Assembly: GCF_002585305.1 (NCBI RefSeq)
Contig: NZ_NUNF01000009.1
Coordinates: 1 to 47,175, forward strand
Direction: 5' to 3'
Source: Bacillus sp. AFS037270
GTDB lineage: Bacteria > Bacillota > Bacilli > Bacillales_B > DSM-18226
Length of the DNA: 47,175 nt
A program made the position numbers and the translations under genes. Positions 8,447-17,343 of the stretch are shown here, in pieces. How positions within the stretch are numbered: the first letter of the stretch is position 1; each line of letters opens with the position of its first letter. A model generated the notes under the pieces. It did no database searches. It was given only the letters and a program-made list of their open reading frames with translations, and was not told the origin of the DNA.

Positions 8447-9415
8447 ATGCAATTATTAGGACTGCATCATGTATCGATTTTGACAGGCAAAGCCGAGAGA
8501 AACTACGAATTTTATACGAAAATTTTAGGCATGAGATTAGTTAAGAAAACAGTCAATCAAGATAATACTGAGTCCTATCACCTTTTCTATGCGGATGCCG
8601 AGGGAACTCCAGGTACAGAGGTCACTTTCTTTGATATTCCAGGCCTAGGCCACTCCTACCGAGGAACTTCAGATATTTCTACGGTTTCATTAAAAGTGAA
8701 AACCACAGATGCGTTGTTATTTTGGAAAGAACGTTTTACCCAATTGGGAATCCATCATGACTCAATTGAAAAAAGGGCCGGTCGCGATACCTTAGCTTTT
8801 CGAGACTTTGAAGGAACCCGCTTAATACTTGTGGCAGATAATGAGGAAACCGGCGTTAGAGCCGGTATCCCCTGGAAACGGGACGATATCCCTGTTGAAC
8901 ATGCCATTATTGGATTAGGTCCAGTCACACTTACAGTCAGCATTGCCGAACCAACGATCGGAATTCTTACAGAAGTTATGGGATTCCGATTTGTGAGTTC
9001 CTATCCATCATTAGAAGGGGAATATCCTAATATTATGGTTTTTGCAACAGGAGAAGGTGGCAGTGGAGCAGAGGTCCATATTGAAACAAGACCAGATCTA
9101 CCGCGTGCACGAATTGGACGCGGCGGAGTCCATCATGTGGCCTTCCGGGTACCTAATGAGGAGGAATACCATTTATGGGCTCAACGTTTAAAGGAACACC
9201 GGATTGCCAATTCAGGTAAGGTAGAACGATATTATTTTAAAGCACTATATTTTAGAGAACCCAATGGCATTTTGTTTGAACTATCAACTGATACACCTGG
9301 CTTCGCGACAGATGAACCATTGGAAACTATGGGTCAAAAACTGGCATTACCACCATTTTTAGAACCGAGACGTGAAGAAATTGAAGCAAACTTACGCCCT
9401 CTTGAATTAAATTAA
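8447..9415 (+). CDS. mhqE: MhqE/MhqO-like ring-cleaving dioxygenase (glyoxalase fold)
   Basis: 322-residue vicinal oxygen chelate protein with two glyoxalase modules. The first begins at residue 1 with LGLHHVSILTG and carries YEFYTKILGMRLV. The second starts near residue 155, and the later GGVHHVAFRVP and FREPNGILFELST segments supply the usual His and Glu metal ligands. The family cleaves hydroquinone or catechol-type rings and protects against quinones. AAGGAGG overlaps the end of mhqD, so translation is coupled. Assignment to MhqE rather than MhqO or MhqA is by context with mhqD and is less certain than the family. Confidence 0.85.
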   Translation: MQLLGLHHVSILTGKAERNYEFYTKILGMRLVKKTVNQDNTESYHLFYADAEGTPGTEVTFFDIPGLGHSYRGTSDISTVSLKVKTTDALLFWKERFTQLGIHHDSIEKRAGRDTLAFRDFEGTRLILVADNEETGVRAGIPWKRDDIPVEHAIIGLGPVTLTVSIAEPTIGILTEVMGFRFVSSYPSLEGEYPNIMVFATGEGGSGAEVHIETRPDLPRARIGRGGVHHVAFRVPNEEEYHLWAQRLKEHRIANSGKVERYYFKALYFREPNGILFELSTDTPGFATDEPLETMGQKLALPPFLEPRREEIEANLRPLELN

Positions 9416-9426
9416 AGTCATATCAC

Positions 9427-9457
9427 AAAAACAGGCGAAAAATTCGTCTGTTTTTAT
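9427..9457 (+). terminator. Intrinsic terminator after mhqE
   Basis: AAAACAGGCGAA (9427-9438) pairs with TTCGTCTGTTTT (9443-9454), followed by T-rich sequence. Confidence 0.85.
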
Positions 9458-9547
9458 TTGTGTTAATTGGTTAAATTAACTATAAAATAAGTAATTTTGT
9501 AATCGAGTACATATTAAAAGAATTCGGTATCAAGAGGGGGAAGTAAT

Positions 9548-10624
9548 ATGAAATGCCCGCAATGTGTCTATACAAATCCAGATGGTGTAAAATTCTGCTT
9601 AAGCTGCGGCGAAAAGTTCTTTAAAAATAATACGGAAGAGGATGAAAACAGCCTATTTTATGAATTTGCCCATTATGTGGATATGGTTCCGAGATTTGAA
9701 CGTTCGGTTGAACCAAAGTTTCAAAACGTCTTTTCTCGTGTCTTTAGAAATCATAGTGAACTAGAGGCTGAACGCCTTTTCATCGTAGGCACTGCGCTTA
9801 CCACACCCAAAATAACGGAAGTTACAGAAACATGGCCAAAGCCTTGGCTTTTTGCAAGAGTGTTCATATTTGCACTGATTGCATTCTTAGGATTATATAT
9901 TGGCGTAGGTTATTTTAGAAATGTAAACTTTATACCTGGACTTATCATTGTTGGTGCTTTTGCTGTTCCGTTAACTACTTTAATCTTCTTCTGGGAAATG
10001 AACGCTCCGCAAAATATTGCCTTTTATCGGATCATTTATGTTGTGTTTATCGGCGGGATTCTCTCTATGTTAGTCGCCCTATTGTTTTTCGATATCCTAA
10101 AACATAATATCAATCCCATTACGATCGGAATTGCCGAGGAACTCGCCAAAGCAATTACGGTCATCACTTTTGTACGGTACCGTAAATACAAGTATATCCT
10201 AAATGGACTTCTCATTGGTGCAGCCGTTGGAGCAGGATTTGCAGCCTTTGAAACAGCTGGTTATGCCCTAAGAGCGCTGCTTTCCGGGGATGGCAAAAAT
10301 CTGTACATCACGATGCTATGGCGCGGAATTTTGGCTCCTGGCGGCCATGTAGCCTGGGCCGCTTTGACAGGTGCAGCATTCTGCAGGGTTCAAGGGGACC
10401 AGCCTTTCAAGTTCAAAATGTTATTCAATATTAAATTTTTACGCGTCTTTATCTTGGTAATTTTGATGCATGCCTTATGGGACACACAAATTCCAGGGAT
10501 GTTCCCATTTGGACAGATCTTCTTAATGGTTTCTTCATGGATTGTCGTTTTCCTGCTGATTCGTGCTGGCCTTAAAGAAATAGGCAATAAAAAATTGACG
10601 TTTAAATATCAATCCCAGAATTAA
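9548..10624 (+). CDS. PrsW-family intramembrane metalloprotease with N-terminal zinc ribbon
   Basis: 358 residues. The first 25 form a zinc ribbon (Cys3, Cys6, Cys17, Cys20). A hydrophilic stretch follows, then about eight membrane helices starting near residue 97. The PrsW/CPBP-type motifs are present: EELAKA near residue 198, FETAGYALR, GGHVAWAALTGAAF, and HALWDTQ. In B. subtilis PrsW performs site-1 cleavage of the anti-sigma factor RsiW; this protein differs by carrying a zinc ribbon, and no sigma/anti-sigma pair is adjacent, so its substrate is unknown. The ribosome binding site is GAGGGGGAAG; the ATG at 9548 starts the ribbon directly. Confidence 0.85.
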   Translation: MKCPQCVYTNPDGVKFCLSCGEKFFKNNTEEDENSLFYEFAHYVDMVPRFERSVEPKFQNVFSRVFRNHSELEAERLFIVGTALTTPKITEVTETWPKPWLFARVFIFALIAFLGLYIGVGYFRNVNFIPGLIIVGAFAVPLTTLIFFWEMNAPQNIAFYRIIYVVFIGGILSMLVALLFFDILKHNINPITIGIAEELAKAITVITFVRYRKYKYILNGLLIGAAVGAGFAAFETAGYALRALLSGDGKNLYITMLWRGILAPGGHVAWAALTGAAFCRVQGDQPFKFKMLFNIKFLRVFILVILMHALWDTQIPGMFPFGQIFLMVSSWIVVFLLIRAGLKEIGNKKLTFKYQSQN

Positions 10625-10675
10625 ATTCAACTCATTAAATATTAGGGAAGAGTATAATCCTCGGGGGGATTTATT

Positions 10676-11264
10676 ATGGATTTATCCTTTATTTTAAAAT
10701 CTTTTATACTGTTCTTTACGGGTGTTGTTTTGCTTCGAATCGCTGGAAGAAAATCAATCGCACAGATGACACTTGCCCAAACGATCGTAATGATTTCTCT
10801 TGGCCACCTTATAGTTGAACCAATTGTAGAAGTAAGTATGATTAAGGCAATTGGAGGGGCAATCATTTTTGTGGTGTCCATCCTAATAGTTGAGTATACA
10901 ACTTCATTTTAACCCTTTTGAAAAATTAATTATGGGAAAATCTAAAATAGTTATTGAAAACGGGAAGTTAAATGTTAAGAATTTAAAGAAGCTTCGATTA
11001 ACTGTTGACGGGCTGGAAATGCGGATGCGCAATATGGGCCCTACCAAGTTATCTGACATCAAAATTGGAACAATTGAACCAAACGGTCAATTGGGCTATG
11101 AATTAAAAGAAGACGCAAAACCACTAACGATTGGCGAATTTAAAAAACTAATCAATCAAATCTCACAACAAAACCTAACTACAGCGAACAAGGATTCTAG
11201 TCAGGACATATTCGAGGAGATCCATCAAAATATTCCACAAGAACATCCGGAAATCTTGAATTAA
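10676..11264 (+). pseudogene. YetF/DUF421-family membrane protein, frameshifted
   Basis: Two overlapping frames form one DUF421 protein. The first (10676-10912) gives the three-helix N-terminal part with the RIAGRKSIAQMT motif and runs to LIVEYTTSF then stop. The second (from about 10890) continues as QLHFNPFEKLIMGK, then KIVIENGKLNVKNLKKLRL, and the conserved IEPNGQLGYE, ending at 11264. Joining them needs two extra bases: GAGTATACAACTT would be in frame as GAGTATATACAACTT, so one TA unit of a TATATA tract seems lost near 10893-10898. Joined length is about 196 residues, near the family's usual 200-230. The relatives are predicted membrane proteins of spore-formers with unclear roles. A sequencing error is possible. 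The start has a strong GGGGGG site. Confidence 0.8.
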
Positions 11265-11335
11265 CTTTTATTTAAAAACAAAAAAAGACTAGCCCTCGTT
11301 GGATTTAATTCTTACTGGAGGTATTAATAATAATA

Positions 11336-11370
11336 GAGAGCAGCCATTTAAAAGGCTGCTCCTTTTTTTA
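11336..11370 (+). terminator. Intrinsic terminator after the DUF421 gene
   Basis: GAGCAGCC (11338-11345) pairs with GGCTGCTC (11354-11361), followed by seven T residues. Confidence 0.85.
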
Positions 11371-11377
11371 TAGACTT

Positions 11378-11800
11378 TTATCGCAATATCTTTAATTCGC
11401 CGCCCCAAGCAAGAACTTGGTCGAGCATTGCATTTACATTGTTTAAATGTAATTCCTGAGGTTTGAAGTCAGTACCATTTTCAAAATCAGTAAATAAAGA
11501 TAATGTAGGGTGGGCTCGGACATTGCAATCAATAATTCTCCGCAAATCCCGCGTAAGTGCTCAGCAGCACGCGCACCGCCGGTAGATCCATAACTGACGA
11601 TACCAGCAGATTTGTTGTTCTAAGCCTCACGTGCACAGTCAAGAGCGTTTTTTTATGCTCCTGTGATACTATGGTTGTACTCTTGGACGATAAACACAAA
11701 TCCGTCTAAGCTTGAAAGCTTTTCATTCCATCTTCCTAATCCAGGCTCAGAGGCGTTAGTTGTACCTAAGAATGGTAGTTCAAAATCTACAATTATGTAA
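11378..11800 (-). pseudogene. NADPH-dependent FMN reductase remnant
   Basis: Reading the minus strand from about 11800 to the TAA at 11378-11380 gives consecutive segments of an NADPH-dependent FMN reductase: DFELPFLGT, GFVFIVQEYNHSITGA, a stop (TAA), KNALDCAREA, a second stop (TAG, where relatives have Trp), then NNKSAGIVSYGSTGGARAA, a frameshift near 11510, and LSLFTDFENGT to AMLDQVLAWGGELKILR. The PEYNHS flavin loop is recognisable. The N-terminal 70 or so residues are absent. Two nonsense changes, one frameshift and the missing 5' end make this a clear pseudogene. It fills most of the 720-bp gap between the DUF421 gene and the gene at 11986. Confidence 0.8.
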
Positions 11801-11985
11801 AAAATGTTTCCCTAACTTTTCCAATTCATTAACCTTACAATTCCTAATATCAGTTATTCAACGTGACTTTATATAACCAGGGAACATTTAAAAAAAAATC
11901 TAATCACCTTCTAATAATTTCTTGGGATAGTTGTCCAAGCAATTCCTTTACCAGTTGAATTTATTGTACAAGGGAGGTGATATTT

Positions 11986-12375
11986 ATGAATCCAGAAGAT
12001 GTTATATCGATTGGAGCTAATTGTATTCTCGAAACAAGAAGAAATGGTTTCTTTTTGGTGGTAGAAATCGAAGCAGAAGCTGGTAATGTTGAAATAGAGG
12101 AATATGTATTTATTCGCATTTCCCGTAGAGAGGCTAATGCGTTCTTGAATGCAGGAGTCCAGCGTTGCCAAGTAGTTACTAGCAGGCCAACTTCTGATAA
12201 TTTAGAAGTAAACTTCGTTTGTGTATTGATTTTAGATAGAGAGGCATTTGCTTTGTTTGATGTAGAAGACGACATAGACGAAGCTGTACTTGTCGAAATC
12301 TCTTTAGCTGAGGCACGCCGTTTGATTCGAAGAGGTGCAAGACAATGCACAGTGATTAATAGACGTCTCTTTTAA
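11986..12375 (+). CDS. Hypothetical protein with internal duplication
   Basis: 129 residues from the ATG at 11986, which has an ideal GGGAGGTGAT site; an in-frame GTG at 11977 is part of that site. No known family was recognised. The protein is two copies of a roughly 60-residue unit: the first ends FIRISRREANAFLNAGVQRC, the second ends LVEISLAEARRLIRRGARQC. Both units have a beta-rich acidic part, a short basic helix, a G-x-R-x-C step and a final hydrophobic strand. There is no signal peptide or membrane helix. Tandem small acidic/beta proteins like this occur in spore-formers, but a spore role is speculation. It ends at a strong bidirectional terminator shared with the convergent glycosyltransferase gene. 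Confidence 0.7.
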   Translation: MNPEDVISIGANCILETRRNGFFLVVEIEAEAGNVEIEEYVFIRISRREANAFLNAGVQRCQVVTSRPTSDNLEVNFVCVLILDREAFALFDVEDDIDEAVLVEISLAEARRLIRRGARQCTVINRRLF

Positions 12376-12400
12376 ATACAGTATAAAGTTTTTTAGTAAT

Positions 12401-12434
12401 AAAAAGGTCTTCCGAAAAATTGGAAGACCTTTTT
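12401..12434. terminator. Bidirectional terminator
   Basis: AAAAAGGTCTTCC (12401-12413) and GGAAGACCTTTTT (12422-12434) form a perfect 13-bp stem with A and T tracts on both sides. It serves the genes that converge here. Confidence 0.92.
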
Positions 12435-12440
12435 AGTGCT

Positions 12441-15400
12441 TTACATATTTTCCTTAACATTCACCATATAGGTTTCTTGCGTAACATTTCCTTTTCGTTT
12501 TAATTTATTCCAACCAACGGTTACTCCTTTTATTGCAGAGAAAATAGATTTTATCACTACATAAGTCATAAGCTGTTTGTACAAGATCCGTTGTAAAAAT
12601 AAGGAAATCAGTGGTTTGGGGCTTTCATTCTCCATACGAAATGCATATAGGGACGTAACGAAATCCAGCAAGTAAAATAGGATAAAGCCAATGGCTGCCT
12701 TTCCAGAGTGGCCGTTAAAAAGAGCTATAATAAACAATATATCTGCAATAGGAGAGATGGTTTGATAGATATATTGAAAAAGCCACATGTTTGGTAAGCC
12801 GATAAAACCTAATGTATTGTGTTTCTTATTAAATAAAGCCGCACGATGTTTCCATAAGCATTGTAATGTACCATAAACCCAACGGTACCGCTGTTTGGCA
12901 AGACTTTTTAGATCTTCAGGTACTTCTGTGAAGGCATAAGCCTTTTCCTCAAATTCGATCTTTTTCCCTTGCCGTAAAAGGGTAAGAGTGATATCGGTAT
13001 CTTCTGCTAGCGTATCCTCTTTAAAGTATCCTGCTTCTTCCACAGCCGTCTTTCGCCATGCACCGATCGCACCTGGTACGACCGTAATACAATTTAAAGC
13101 CGCAAATGCCCTTCTCTCTAGGTTAAAGCCTGTTACATATTCAATATGCTGCCAGTTTGTAAGGAGGTTCCCTTTATTACCGACTTTGACATTACCTGAA
13201 ACAGCAGCCACGCTTTCATTTGTAAAATGGTTAACAAGCAGGGAGATTGCATTATCAGCGATGAGTGTATCTGCGTCAAGAGCAACGACGATTTCTCCTT
13301 TTGCTTCTTTGAAACCAAGATTGACTGCAGAGGATTTTCCCCCATTAGATTTTTTTATTAATCTGACGAGAGAATGGTTTGAATAATTTTTTTCAACAAC
13401 ACCAGCCGTATCATCCTTTGAACCATCGTCAATAATTAACATCTCAAAAGCAGGGTAATCGCTCGATAATATAGACTCAATCGTTTTGCAGATTACTTTT
13501 TCCTCGTTATAGGCGGCAATAACGACACTTACAAACGGGGTAAAGTCAGGGTCAATCACAGTCTCTTTATACGCTTTTACCTGCTTCCTAGAAAGGAAGA
13601 CAAAGAGCACCAGGCGCAAGATTCCTAAGATAATAGCTGAGTAGAAAAGGGCGTATAATCCTAAACGCCAGCCCTGCATAAGCTTAAAAACAGCTTTATC
13701 ATAGACCAAATAAGGGCTGTCCTGATTAGCAGAAGGCATAATCTGACTATCTGTTTTTCCAATCAAATTACCAATGGTTGTAAAGGTATAGCCGCGCTGT
13801 TTTAGTTCTTTTATGATAATCGGCAAAGCCTTTACCGTGTTGGAGCGGTCACCCCCAGAATCGTGGAACAAAATCACATTTCCCTCTGGCAGCTGCTGCA
13901 AAACCCGCTTTACAATTTCATTACTAGAAGGTCTTTGCCAATCGTCAGAATCTATTAATTCGCCGACCATCGTATACCCCATATCCTGTGCACGCATGAT
14001 TGGCAGCAGTTCACTTCTTGTGCTCGGTTCCGCATCTGCCACATACGGTGGGCGGAAGAGGGTCATTGAGTGCCCAGTAATTTCCTCAAAAAGTCTTTGA
14101 TTAGCATTTAGCTCCAATTTTGTTTGCCATGGTGCGGTCGATGCAACATCAGGATGTGTAAAGGTGTGACTGCCAATTTCATGGCCTTCTCCATGAATTC
14201 TTTTAATCAGTTCTGGATGCAGCACTGCATTCTCTCCTACGATAAAGAAGGAACCTTTTATATGATAATTGTTTAAAATGTCCAAAATTTGCGGTGTATA
14301 GACTGGATCTGGCCCGTCATCAAAGGTAAGGACGATTTCCTTCTTTTTTGGTTTTCCATAACGAACCACTTCAAAAGGCTTTGGTAATTTGCTATAGGTT
14401 TCATTTTGGATCAAATCTTGTGGATCCATTTCTATGGTCCTTTTACCTTTTTCTGATTGAGAAACCACTTTTAAAATTTCTCCCGCGCCTGAATAGTGAA
14501 CAGGTTCAGGACTGACTAAGGTTTTCAGGGCATTGGATGGATTTTTCATTGCTTTTGGTTGATTAATATAGTTCCATATAGAAGGATCTTCGGATCCAAG
14601 ACGCCAGACAGCGATTCCTTTTGAACCACTTTCTATCGCTGTCTTCATATGATTATAAAATGTTGCGGCATCTAAAAACCAAACAGTATGGTTTTTTCCG
14701 TTTATTTTGTAACGTAAATAAGGATTACCTACTTGTTTATTCCAATTGATATTAATGTTCGTACCCATTCCAAGATTCATTATATCCCCGAAAGTAACTG
14801 TTTCAGCAGGATCCTTGGAGTTTTCTTCCCAGTCATACCCGTAGCTTCCCAAACTTACAATTAATTTTTCAGAAGGAATATGAAGGCGGTTCAAGCTGCC
14901 TTTTACCCAATCTAATGGTGCGATAGGTCCAGGATTACTCGTAGAGTTGTGCTGGTCATATAGCATAACGAACATCCGGTCAACATTATTTGCTAATGAA
15001 GCATAGTCAAAAGAAGTGTTACTTGGTGGGACATCAATTGATACCAATAGGTCATGTTGATGAAATGCATCAGAAACTTTATTTACAAAGCTTGACAATT
15101 CAGCTTTGTCCTTTTGGTTGATATTCTCAAAGTCAATATTAATACCAGCAAAGTCATTTGTTCTCACATAATCCAACAAATTTTTAATAAAAAGATCCTC
15201 CGCACCGGGAGTAGTAAATAACCGATGAAGAGTTTCTGCATCCCATTTATTATTAATAAAATTATTCACTACTGGGAGAACCTTTATCTGATGTGCTTTT
15301 GCCTCTGTAATAATAGACGAGTCATTGCTGGATTTAAAGGTCAGGTCAGTATTAAGCTGCAGCCACTCGGGCACTAATGTTGTTATCGAATCGATATTTT

Positions 15401-16103
15401 TTTTAAAAGAAGTTTTGCTGTTTGCATCCCAATTGACGTAAAAACCATAAACTTCTTGTTTTTTCGAAATTTGTCCTTTGTTTTCTATTCCATCATTTTT
15501 TTGAATAAGAGGGGTAGGATTGTTTTTTTCCAGCTGGCTGGCAAGCTGTTCTTTAGTGAAACTTTGATTAATGGGTTCAATCCTGGTTGTGGTTCCACTT
15601 TTATTTAATTGTAGGTTCGGAAACACCGGGTCAGTATATAGACTTTCAATAAAAATAAAAGATACTAAAACAACTAATAGAGTAAAGCCGGTACTCATAC
15701 GTTTAATTATCGACCAGCGTCTTTTTTCTGGATCAAGAAAGACATGTTCTTGATTTCGTTCCCTTTTTTTTAGCCCTATATTGTAAAACCAATGGAAGAA
15801 AAAATAACAAACAAGCCCGATTAATCCACCCAAGGCTGGTGTTAAATTATATCCTTCTAATACAGGTACATGCAGGAAAGGCAAATCTCGAATATTAGGA
15901 ATAAAAAGGGTAATTAACGTTCCAAGTAAAATGGCGATGATATTAAGACGAAACAAAAGTGAGAGAACGAGCAATAATGGAATTCTTACACTGTATATAG
16001 GCAAAAATGCCAGGAAAAATCCAAGTGAACTCGCAATGGCCCCTCTATTACCAGTGACGGGTGCAAAAAATGATCGAACAATCCACCTAAAAACTCTATT
16101 CAC
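12441..16103 (-). CDS. Trifunctional GH18 / polysaccharide deacetylase / GT2 membrane protein
   Basis: 1220 residues in one frame. Residues 1-180: DUF2062-like membrane start (SFFAPVTGNRGAIASSLGFF), three to four helices. Residues about 210-520: glycoside hydrolase family 18 (YGFYVNWD, catalytic-strand motif GINIDFEN near 320, WRLGSED), similar to spore cortex/chitinase-like GH18 proteins. Residues about 580-790: NodB polysaccharide deacetylase (LTFDDGPDP near 591, SHTFTHPD, FRPPY, LFHDSGG), outside the membrane. Residues about 855-1110: processive GT2 synthase (SVVIAAYNEE near 861, ALDADT, EDTD, QRYRW near 1073), cytosolic, followed by C-terminal helices. One protein could therefore polymerise, deacetylate and cut a beta-linked amino-sugar polymer (chitin or poly-GlcNAc type); that is inference from the domains. 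GT2 motifs and NodB metal residues look intact. Confidence 0.88.
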   Translation of the reverse strand: MNRVFRWIVRSFFAPVTGNRGAIASSLGFFLAFLPIYSVRIPLLLVLSLLFRLNIIAILLGTLITLFIPNIRDLPFLHVPVLEGYNLTPALGGLIGLVCYFFFHWFYNIGLKKRERNQEHVFLDPEKRRWSIIKRMSTGFTLLVVLVSFIFIESLYTDPVFPNLQLNKSGTTTRIEPINQSFTKEQLASQLEKNNPTPLIQKNDGIENKGQISKKQEVYGFYVNWDANSKTSFKKNIDSITTLVPEWLQLNTDLTFKSSNDSSIITEAKAHQIKVLPVVNNFINNKWDAETLHRLFTTPGAEDLFIKNLLDYVRTNDFAGINIDFENINQKDKAELSSFVNKVSDAFHQHDLLVSIDVPPSNTSFDYASLANNVDRMFVMLYDQHNSTSNPGPIAPLDWVKGSLNRLHIPSEKLIVSLGSYGYDWEENSKDPAETVTFGDIMNLGMGTNININWNKQVGNPYLRYKINGKNHTVWFLDAATFYNHMKTAIESGSKGIAVWRLGSEDPSIWNYINQPKAMKNPSNALKTLVSPEPVHYSGAGEILKVVSQSEKGKRTIEMDPQDLIQNETYSKLPKPFEVVRYGKPKKKEIVLTFDDGPDPVYTPQILDILNNYHIKGSFFIVGENAVLHPELIKRIHGEGHEIGSHTFTHPDVASTAPWQTKLELNANQRLFEEITGHSMTLFRPPYVADAEPSTRSELLPIMRAQDMGYTMVGELIDSDDWQRPSSNEIVKRVLQQLPEGNVILFHDSGGDRSNTVKALPIIIKELKQRGYTFTTIGNLIGKTDSQIMPSANQDSPYLVYDKAVFKLMQGWRLGLYALFYSAIILGILRLVLFVFLSRKQVKAYKETVIDPDFTPFVSVVIAAYNEEKVICKTIESILSSDYPAFEMLIIDDGSKDDTAGVVEKNYSNHSLVRLIKKSNGGKSSAVNLGFKEAKGEIVVALDADTLIADNAISLLVNHFTNESVAAVSGNVKVGNKGNLLTNWQHIEYVTGFNLERRAFAALNCITVVPGAIGAWRKTAVEEAGYFKEDTLAEDTDITLTLLRQGKKIEFEEKAYAFTEVPEDLKSLAKQRYRWVYGTLQCLWKHRAALFNKKHNTLGFIGLPNMWLFQYIYQTISPIADILFIIALFNGHSGKAAIGFILFYLLDFVTSLYAFRMENESPKPLISLFLQRILYKQLMTYVVIKSIFSAIKGVTVGWNKLKRKGNVTQETYMVNVKENM

Positions 16104-16396
16104 GTAATTCCTCCTTATAGGCGTTTGTTGAGAGTTAAATTTTAATAGAATGTATTACTTTCTTGATGCTGCGGTTACTGCATTATATTTTTCGACAAAA
16201 AAAGACTACCAACAAAAGGTTAGGTAGTCTTTAATAGATTTTGGGGGTAGAATGAAATGTTTTTTTTATTTCTAATGGTACTTGAGTCAATTTTTGGTCT
16301 TTAGTCTCTTAAATTTACTTAACTACCCCCATAAACCTGCAGGTTTTGGCGAAATTTGTATTGCCATCCTGAATAAAAAGACAAAAGGGGAAGAAT
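16104..16396. other. Divergent intergenic region with three inverted repeats
   Basis: Between the divergent 1220-residue gene and the Thr-rich protein gene. It holds a terminator-like hairpin at 16197-16232 with a U tract only on the minus strand, a long-range inverted repeat GGGGGTAG (16243-16250) and CTACCCCC (16323-16330), and a hairpin at about 16339-16371 (CAGG...GGC pairs with GCC...CCTG). The minus-strand terminator lies 95 nt upstream of the large gene, in the position of a leader attenuator. Confidence 0.45.
16197..16232 (-). terminator. Intrinsic terminator or attenuator upstream of the GT2 gene
   Basis: AAAGACTACC (16201-16210) pairs with GGTAGTCTTT (16223-16232). On the minus strand the stem is followed by a run of U; on the plus strand it is not. 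No minus-strand gene ends here, so it is either a leader attenuator of the 12441-16103 gene or a leftover. Confidence 0.6.
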
Positions 16397-17017
16397 ATGA
16401 ACAAAAGAGCTATTGGAGCCCTAACCATGGTGTTAGTGGGATCCGTTACGTTTTCTCTCACCAACAACTTATTATCCAATCAATTTACTAAACAATTGAA
16501 CGAAGTTAATAATTTACCTATTTCAGATGAACCAAAAACAACTGATAACATAGACTCAGTAGAAAAAAACGAGAACAATCAAACAAAAGGAACAGCGGAT
16601 AAAATCACAACAGAAAATAAAACCTTAAAAGAGCAAAAGCCTATAACGGAAAGAAAGAACGTCGATAGTACGGTCTCTATTAAGCCTGTTACTCTTCAAG
16701 CGGAGAGTAATAAAACCACAGCTCAGGTACAAAACAGTACCACGACTATACGAGCTGCTTCATCAGCAACTAAAACTACAGCACCTGTTACTACTAAAAC
16801 TACGACCAATCAGAAAACTAATACAACAACGACAAGTACAAAAACAACCACAAAGACGGCTCCGACAAACTCGACAACAACATCGTCATCAACAACAACG
16901 GCACCGGCAAACTCGACAACAACAAATGTCAATCATGGACAACAAGTTTCTCAAGATGCAAAAGCAAAAGCAACGATTCGTAAGGATCAAAAAGTGAACA
17001 ATGGAAAGAAAAATTAA
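16397..17017 (+). CDS. Secreted Thr-rich low-complexity protein
   Basis: 206 residues with an N-terminal signal or anchor segment (basic MNKR, then a hydrophobic stretch to about residue 25). The mature part is hydrophilic: residues 30-110 are charged and Lys/Asn-rich, and residues 110-175 are dominated by Thr, Ser and Lys with runs of Thr. The tail is basic (KKN end). No catalytic domain was recognised. Such Thr/Ser tracts are typical of extracellular linkers, stalks and wall-associated proteins; function is unknown. The site AAAAGGGGAAG precedes the ATG. It is divergent from the large polysaccharide gene, so an envelope role is plausible. Confidence 0.7.
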   Translation: MNKRAIGALTMVLVGSVTFSLTNNLLSNQFTKQLNEVNNLPISDEPKTTDNIDSVEKNENNQTKGTADKITTENKTLKEQKPITERKNVDSTVSIKPVTLQAESNKTTAQVQNSTTTIRAASSATKTTAPVTTKTTTNQKTNTTTTSTKTTTKTAPTNSTTTSSSTTTAPANSTTTNVNHGQQVSQDAKAKATIRKDQKVNNGKKN

Positions 17018-17023
17018 TATTTT

Positions 17024-17056
17024 AAAAAGGGGACCATTTTGGTTCCCTAATTTTTT
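17024..17056 (+). terminator. Intrinsic terminator after the Thr-rich gene
   Basis: GGGGACC (17029-17035) pairs with GGTTCCC (17041-17047), flanked by AAAAA and TTTTTT. Confidence 0.8.
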
Positions 17057-17343
17057 ATACGGGAATTAGTATTCTTATTAGTTTTATTGAAGGATTGACT
17101 CAAGGCATAACCGAACAGTGGGAACAACCCTGTCATCTACAAGATATTTAGAGAAATAAGAACAAACGGCCAAATGATAGAGATAAAAAAGCTTAGCTGA
17201 ATAAACAAAACTAAACGCTTTGTCTTTTTGATTAATTAATATATTCTGAAAAAAGGAATGACATGTTCATAGTAAAATTAATTTTAGGTACAGTTAAAAT
17301 AGAATATAAGAATTTACTAAGAAAGAAGAAAGAGGGCATTATT

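Noticed and set aside
11378..11800. FMN reductase stops as recoding sites
   Set aside because: The stops are TAA and TAG, a frameshift follows, and the 5' end is missing, so it is ordinary decay.
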